Part shown: positions 60,966-64,000 of the stretch, piece by piece
How positions within the stretch are numbered: position 1 is the first letter of the stretch
How the letters are laid out: every line of letters starts with the position of its first letter
Assembly: GCF_900103985.1 (NCBI RefSeq)
Contig: NZ_FNIE01000014.1
Coordinates: 124,001-188,000, forward strand
From: Actinacidiphila guanduensis
Lineage (GTDB): Bacteria > Actinomycetota > Actinomycetes > Streptomycetales > Streptomycetaceae
Direction of reading: 5' to 3'
DNA length: 64,000 bases
Position numbers and translations under genes: made by a program
Notes under the pieces: generated by a model
What the model saw: the letters and a program-made list of their open reading frames with translations, nothing else
What the model was told of the DNA's origin: nothing
Databases searched by the model: none

Positions 60966-62117
60966 GTGTCCACATCCGTCACCCCGTCCGTGCCGGCCCG
61001 GCGGCGCTCGCGTGCCTGGCTCGGCGTCCTCGCGACCGCCGCCGGCTCGCTCGCCCTGGCGGCCGGGCCCGCGCACGCCGCCGCTCCCGCCGGCCACCAC
61101 CCGGCGCCCCAGGGGCCGTTGGCCTGCGGACGGGCCGGGTGGGTGGACGGCTACAGCGACGCGCTGGACAAGACGTCCGCCTACGGGCTCGGCGTCGGCG
61201 ACCTGTCCGCGCTGACGTGGGACGCCCGCCGGGGCGCGTACGCGGCGATCGTCGACCACGCCACCGGCGAGCAGGCGCGGTTGTGGTTCATCGCCGACCC
61301 CGCGAAGCCGCGCATCACCGGCACCCTGGTGCTGCGCAAGCCGGACGGCACCCCGTACGACGACACCGACTTCGACGGCGAGGGCCTGGCCGTCCTGCCC
61401 GACGGCGACTACCTGGTCAGTTCCGAAGTCGAGCCCTCCGTACGGGTCTTCGACCGCCAGGGCGTGCAGCAGGCCGAACTGGCCGTGCCCGCCCGCTTCC
61501 GCGTCGCGCCCGCCGGCGAGGCCACCGCGAACGCCACCCTGGAGGGCCTGAGCGTCTCGCCGGACGGCCGCTACGTGTACGCCGCCATGGAGGGCGTCCT
61601 GTCCGGCGACGTGGCCCCGGGCGGCAGCGCCGACGACCGCCGCATCCTCGTCTACCGCGCCTCCGGGCGGCACGGCTACACCCTGGTCAAGGAGATCGGC
61701 TACCAGGTGGACCCGGGCAACCGCATCTCGGAGGTCGCCGCCTACGGCCGCAGCGGGCTGCTCGTCCTGGAGGCCGCCTTCATACCCGGCACCGGCAACA
61801 CGATCAAGGTCTACGGCGTGCCCGACGCCCGCGGCGCCGCCGACGTGACCGCCGTGCCCGACCTCGGCACGGCCCCCGCGGGCGTCCTCGCCCGCAAGGT
61901 CCTCACCGTGGACGTCGACGCCTGCCCCTCACTCGGCGCGGTCGCCAAGGAGCCCCAGGCCAACCCGCTGATGGACAACTACGAGGGCATGGCGATCGCC
62001 CCCGGCCCGCAGCCGCTCGGCCTGGCCCAGGTGGTGCTGGTCAGCGACGACAACTCCAACGCCACCCAGACCACCCGCCTGCTCCGCCTCACCGCCCGCC
62101 TCCCCGGAGCCCGTTGA
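60966..62117 (+). CDS. Secreted esterase-like protein of the phytase-like family
   Basis: A 383-residue protein with an export signal (ARRRSRAWLGVLATAAGSLALAAGPAHA, residues 11-38). The mature chain has beta-propeller-type repeats: VGDLSALTWDARRGAYAAIVD, DFDGEGLAVLPDGDYLVSSE, ATLEGLSVSPDGRYVYAAMEG, ISEVAAYGRSGLLVLEAAF and NYEGMAIAP, the pattern of the esterase-like-activity-of-phytase family. GTG 60966 has CTGGAG. Role extracellular; substrate uncertain. Confidence 0.85.
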   Translation: MSTSVTPSVPARRRSRAWLGVLATAAGSLALAAGPAHAAAPAGHHPAPQGPLACGRAGWVDGYSDALDKTSAYGLGVGDLSALTWDARRGAYAAIVDHATGEQARLWFIADPAKPRITGTLVLRKPDGTPYDDTDFDGEGLAVLPDGDYLVSSEVEPSVRVFDRQGVQQAELAVPARFRVAPAGEATANATLEGLSVSPDGRYVYAAMEGVLSGDVAPGGSADDRRILVYRASGRHGYTLVKEIGYQVDPGNRISEVAAYGRSGLLVLEAAFIPGTGNTIKVYGVPDARGAADVTAVPDLGTAPAGVLARKVLTVDVDACPSLGAVAKEPQANPLMDNYEGMAIAPGPQPLGLAQVVLVSDDNSNATQTTRLLRLTARLPGAR

Positions 62118-62136
62118 CGGCTCCCGCCCCGAAACC

Positions 62137-62176
62137 CCGCGGCACGGCGCTTCTTTGGGGGAGTGCCGTGCCGCGG
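62137..62176 (+). terminator. Hairpin after the phytase-like gene
   Basis: CCGCGGCACGGC (62137-62148) and GCCGTGCCGCGG (62165-62176) form a perfect 12-bp stem with a 16-base loop that contains a TTCTTT patch. It lies 20 bases past the stop. Confidence 0.75.
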
Positions 62177-62369
62177 CCCTGCACCGGACCGGTCACGCGT
62201 GCCCGATGCCGGGGCGGCGAATAAGCGGTGGCCCCGCGGCCCGCGGCTCTGCCAGGGTGTCGGCCATGAACCACTGTGGCCACCTCCCCGTTCGACCGGT
62301 TCGTCCGCATCGTGCGGAGCATCACGCGGGGAGGAGAGCCGCCGCCGCGGCGGCCGGGCGCCCCCGGTC

Positions 62370-64000
62370 ATGATCGACGCCTTCGCCGATCCCGGAACCC
62401 CCGACCACCGCTCCCCCGGCCGCTACCTGTGGTGGCTGCTGACCAGCCAGCGCCGCCGCGCCTGGGGCGGCGCGCTGCTCGGCACGGTGTGGATGATCCT
62501 CACCACCCTCACCCCGTACGTGCTCTCCCGCGCGATCGACGACGGCCTGGTGCCCGGGCGTACCGGCGCCCTCCTCGCATGGAGCGCGGCGCTGCTGTGC
62601 CTGGGCTCGTTCACCGCCTGGGTGAGCATCATGCGGCACCGCACGATGACGCGGCTGCGGATGGACGCGACCTTCCGCACGGTGAAGTCCGTGGTGGGGC
62701 AGGCGGTCCGGCTGGGCGCCGCGCTGCCGCGGCAGGCGGGCGCGGGCGAGATCGTGACCATCGGCGTCACCGACGTGCTCCAGATCAGCCAGGCGCTGAC
62801 GATGACGGGGCCGGGCGTCGGCGCGGTCGCGGCCTGCCTGGTGGTGGCCGTCCAGCTGCTGGCTATCTCCCTGCCGCTGGCCGCGGTGGTGCTGGCCGGG
62901 GTGCCGGTGATCGCCCTGGTGGTGGGGCCGCTGCTGGGACGGCTGAAGGGCGCCGAGGGGGACTACCGGGAGCAGCAGGGCGGCCTGACCGCGCGGATCG
63001 GCGACCTCGCGGGCGGCCTGCGGGTGCTCAACGGCCTCGGCGGCAAGCGGCTGTTCGCCGACGCCTTCCGCGGCGACTCGCGCGCGCTGGTGGACCAGGG
63101 CTACCGGGTGGGTTCGGTGACCAGCTGGGTGCAGGCGCTCGGCATGGGCCTGCCGATGCTCTTCCTCGCGGTCGTGACCTGGCTCGCGGCCCGGCTGGCG
63201 GCCCAAGGCAGCATCAGCGTGGGCGAATTCGTGGGGGTCTACGGCTATGTGGCGGTGCTGGTGCAGCCGGTGGCGTTCTTCATCGAGTGCGGCTACGACG
63301 TGACGCGCGGCATGGTGGCAGCGAACCGCGTCGTACGGTTCCTCGCCCTCCAGCCGCCGCAACGCGAGCAGACCGCCGAAGCTCCCGCGGCGCCCTCGGC
63401 GTTGAGCGATCCGGAGTCGGGAGTCGAGGTGGCCCCAGGGCAGTTGACGGCTCTGGTGAGCGGCCGGCCCACGGAGGCGGCCGAAGTGGTGGACCGGCTG
63501 GGCGGGTTCGCCGACTCGCGGGTGCTGTGGGGCGGGGTGCCGCTCCTGGACGTCCCGGCGGCGCGGGTGCGCGAGCGGGTCCTGGTCGCCGACAACGAGG
63601 CCGACCTGTTCGCGGGCACGCTGCGCGAGGTCGTCGCCGGGGCGCGTGAGCACGGCGACGAGGAGATGGCGGCGGCCGTCGAGGCGGCCATGGCGCAGGA
63701 CGTGGTCGACGCCCTGCCGGACGGGCTGGACTCGCCGATCGACGCCCAGGGCCGCAACCTGTCGGGCGGGCAGCGCCAACGCGTCCGCCTGGTACGGGCG
63801 TTGCTCGCCGACCCGGAGGTGCTGCTCGCGGTGGAACCGACGTCCGCGCTGGACGCGCACACCGAGGCGGCCGTCGCCGCGCGGCTGCGTACCGCCCGCG
63901 AGGGCCGTACGACCCTGGTCGCGGGCACCTCGCCGCTCCTGCTCGACCAGGCCGACACCGTCTACTACCTGCGGGACGGCAAGGTGGCGGCGAAGGGCCC
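62370..64000 (+). CDS. ABC exporter half-transporter with degenerate ATPase (partial, runs off the end)
   Basis: Open from the ATG at 62370 to the window edge (over 540 codons). Residues about 25-320 are an ABC type I exporter membrane domain (six helices; GEIVTIGVTDVLQISQALT, GGLTARIGDLAGGLRVLNGLGG). The nucleotide-binding domain lacks a canonical Walker A; the region reads APGQLTALVSGRPTEAAEVVDRLG. It keeps the signature LSGGQRQRVRLVRALLADPE. Walker B reads LLAVEPTSALD, with Val where the Asp should be. This fits the inactive half of a heterodimeric exporter; the partner is probably downstream. Confidence 0.85.
   Translation, partial: MIDAFADPGTPDHRSPGRYLWWLLTSQRRRAWGGALLGTVWMILTTLTPYVLSRAIDDGLVPGRTGALLAWSAALLCLGSFTAWVSIMRHRTMTRLRMDATFRTVKSVVGQAVRLGAALPRQAGAGEIVTIGVTDVLQISQALTMTGPGVGAVAACLVVAVQLLAISLPLAAVVLAGVPVIALVVGPLLGRLKGAEGDYREQQGGLTARIGDLAGGLRVLNGLGGKRLFADAFRGDSRALVDQGYRVGSVTSWVQALGMGLPMLFLAVVTWLAARLAAQGSISVGEFVGVYGYVAVLVQPVAFFIECGYDVTRGMVAANRVVRFLALQPPQREQTAEAPAAPSALSDPESGVEVAPGQLTALVSGRPTEAAEVVDRLGGFADSRVLWGGVPLLDVPAARVRERVLVADNEADLFAGTLREVVAGAREHGDEEMAAAVEAAMAQDVVDALPDGLDSPIDAQGRNLSGGQRQRVRLVRALLADPEVLLAVEPTSALDAHTEAAVAARLRTAREGRTTLVAGTSPLLLDQADTVYYLRDGKVAAKG

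Overview
The window is very GC-rich, its codons end almost always in G or C, and many starts are GTG behind GGAGG-type sites. Together with QcrB/CtaF-type respiratory genes, SigB/SigF-like sigma factors, a SpoIIE phosphatase with a fused histidine-kinase-like ATPase, a type III polyketide synthase and UdgX, this points to a Streptomyces or close relative. No rRNA, tRNA, CRISPR array, transposase or phage gene was seen. The order (respiration, sulfur scavenging, stress genes, small redox operons, secondary metabolism) looks like accessory chromosome rather than a core locus. All functions below come from reading motifs by eye; no database search was run.

Layout. 0.2-10 kb: small independent genes (two SDR oxidoreductases, a tautomerase, a phosphoribosyltransferase-hydrolase fusion, a decayed MBL-fold gene, an F420/FMN-type oxidoreductase, an HxlR regulator with two look-alike operator candidates, a methyltransferase). 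10.4-19.6 kb: a respiratory block. A three-gene formate dehydrogenase operon (catalytic, four-cluster ferredoxin and NrfD subunits, joined by ATGA overlaps) ends at an intrinsic terminator. It is followed by qcrB-ctaD-ctaF, a partial cytochrome bc/aa3 set lacking the cytochrome c and copper-A subunits. 19.7-25.8 kb: a sulfur-scavenging operon. It starts with a 25-codon leader peptide ending in Cys-Cys, then an attenuator-like hairpin, an FMN reductase, a 44-bp perfect palindrome, two FMN-dependent monooxygenases (sulfone and sulfonate types), an MFS transporter, OsmC and a GntR regulator.

25.9-35.4 kb: a stress block on both strands (two SigB/F-type sigma factors, large-subunit catalase KatE, two SDRs, a GPR1/FUN34/YaaH-like membrane protein, a hemerythrin). 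35.8-44.6 kb: an Orn/Lys/Arg-type decarboxylase, an SDR gene disrupted by about 128 bp of extra DNA, two formaldehyde-dehydrogenase-like zinc alcohol dehydrogenases, and between these a tightly coupled operon (HemK-like methyltransferase, CDGSH protein, diiron oxygenase-like protein, UdgX). 44.6-48.8 kb: MarR and RpiR regulators with dyad sites, a quinone-oxidoreductase-like gene and a Tat-exported TIM-barrel protein. 49.3-55.2 kb: a 1,167-residue Ala/Pro/Thr-rich membrane protein and a PAS-GAF-PP2C-ATPase regulator. 55.5-64 kb: a type III polyketide synthase divergent from a medium-chain reductase, MerR and AraC regulators, a DLH-like hydrolase, a secreted phytase-like protein, and the start of an ABC exporter half whose nucleotide-binding domain looks degenerate.

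The best candidates for something under-described are the cysteine-leader/palindrome control of the sulfur operon, the UdgX redox operon, the minimal qcrB-ctaD-ctaF cluster beside a Cys-type formate dehydrogenase with no Tat signal, and the giant low-complexity membrane protein.
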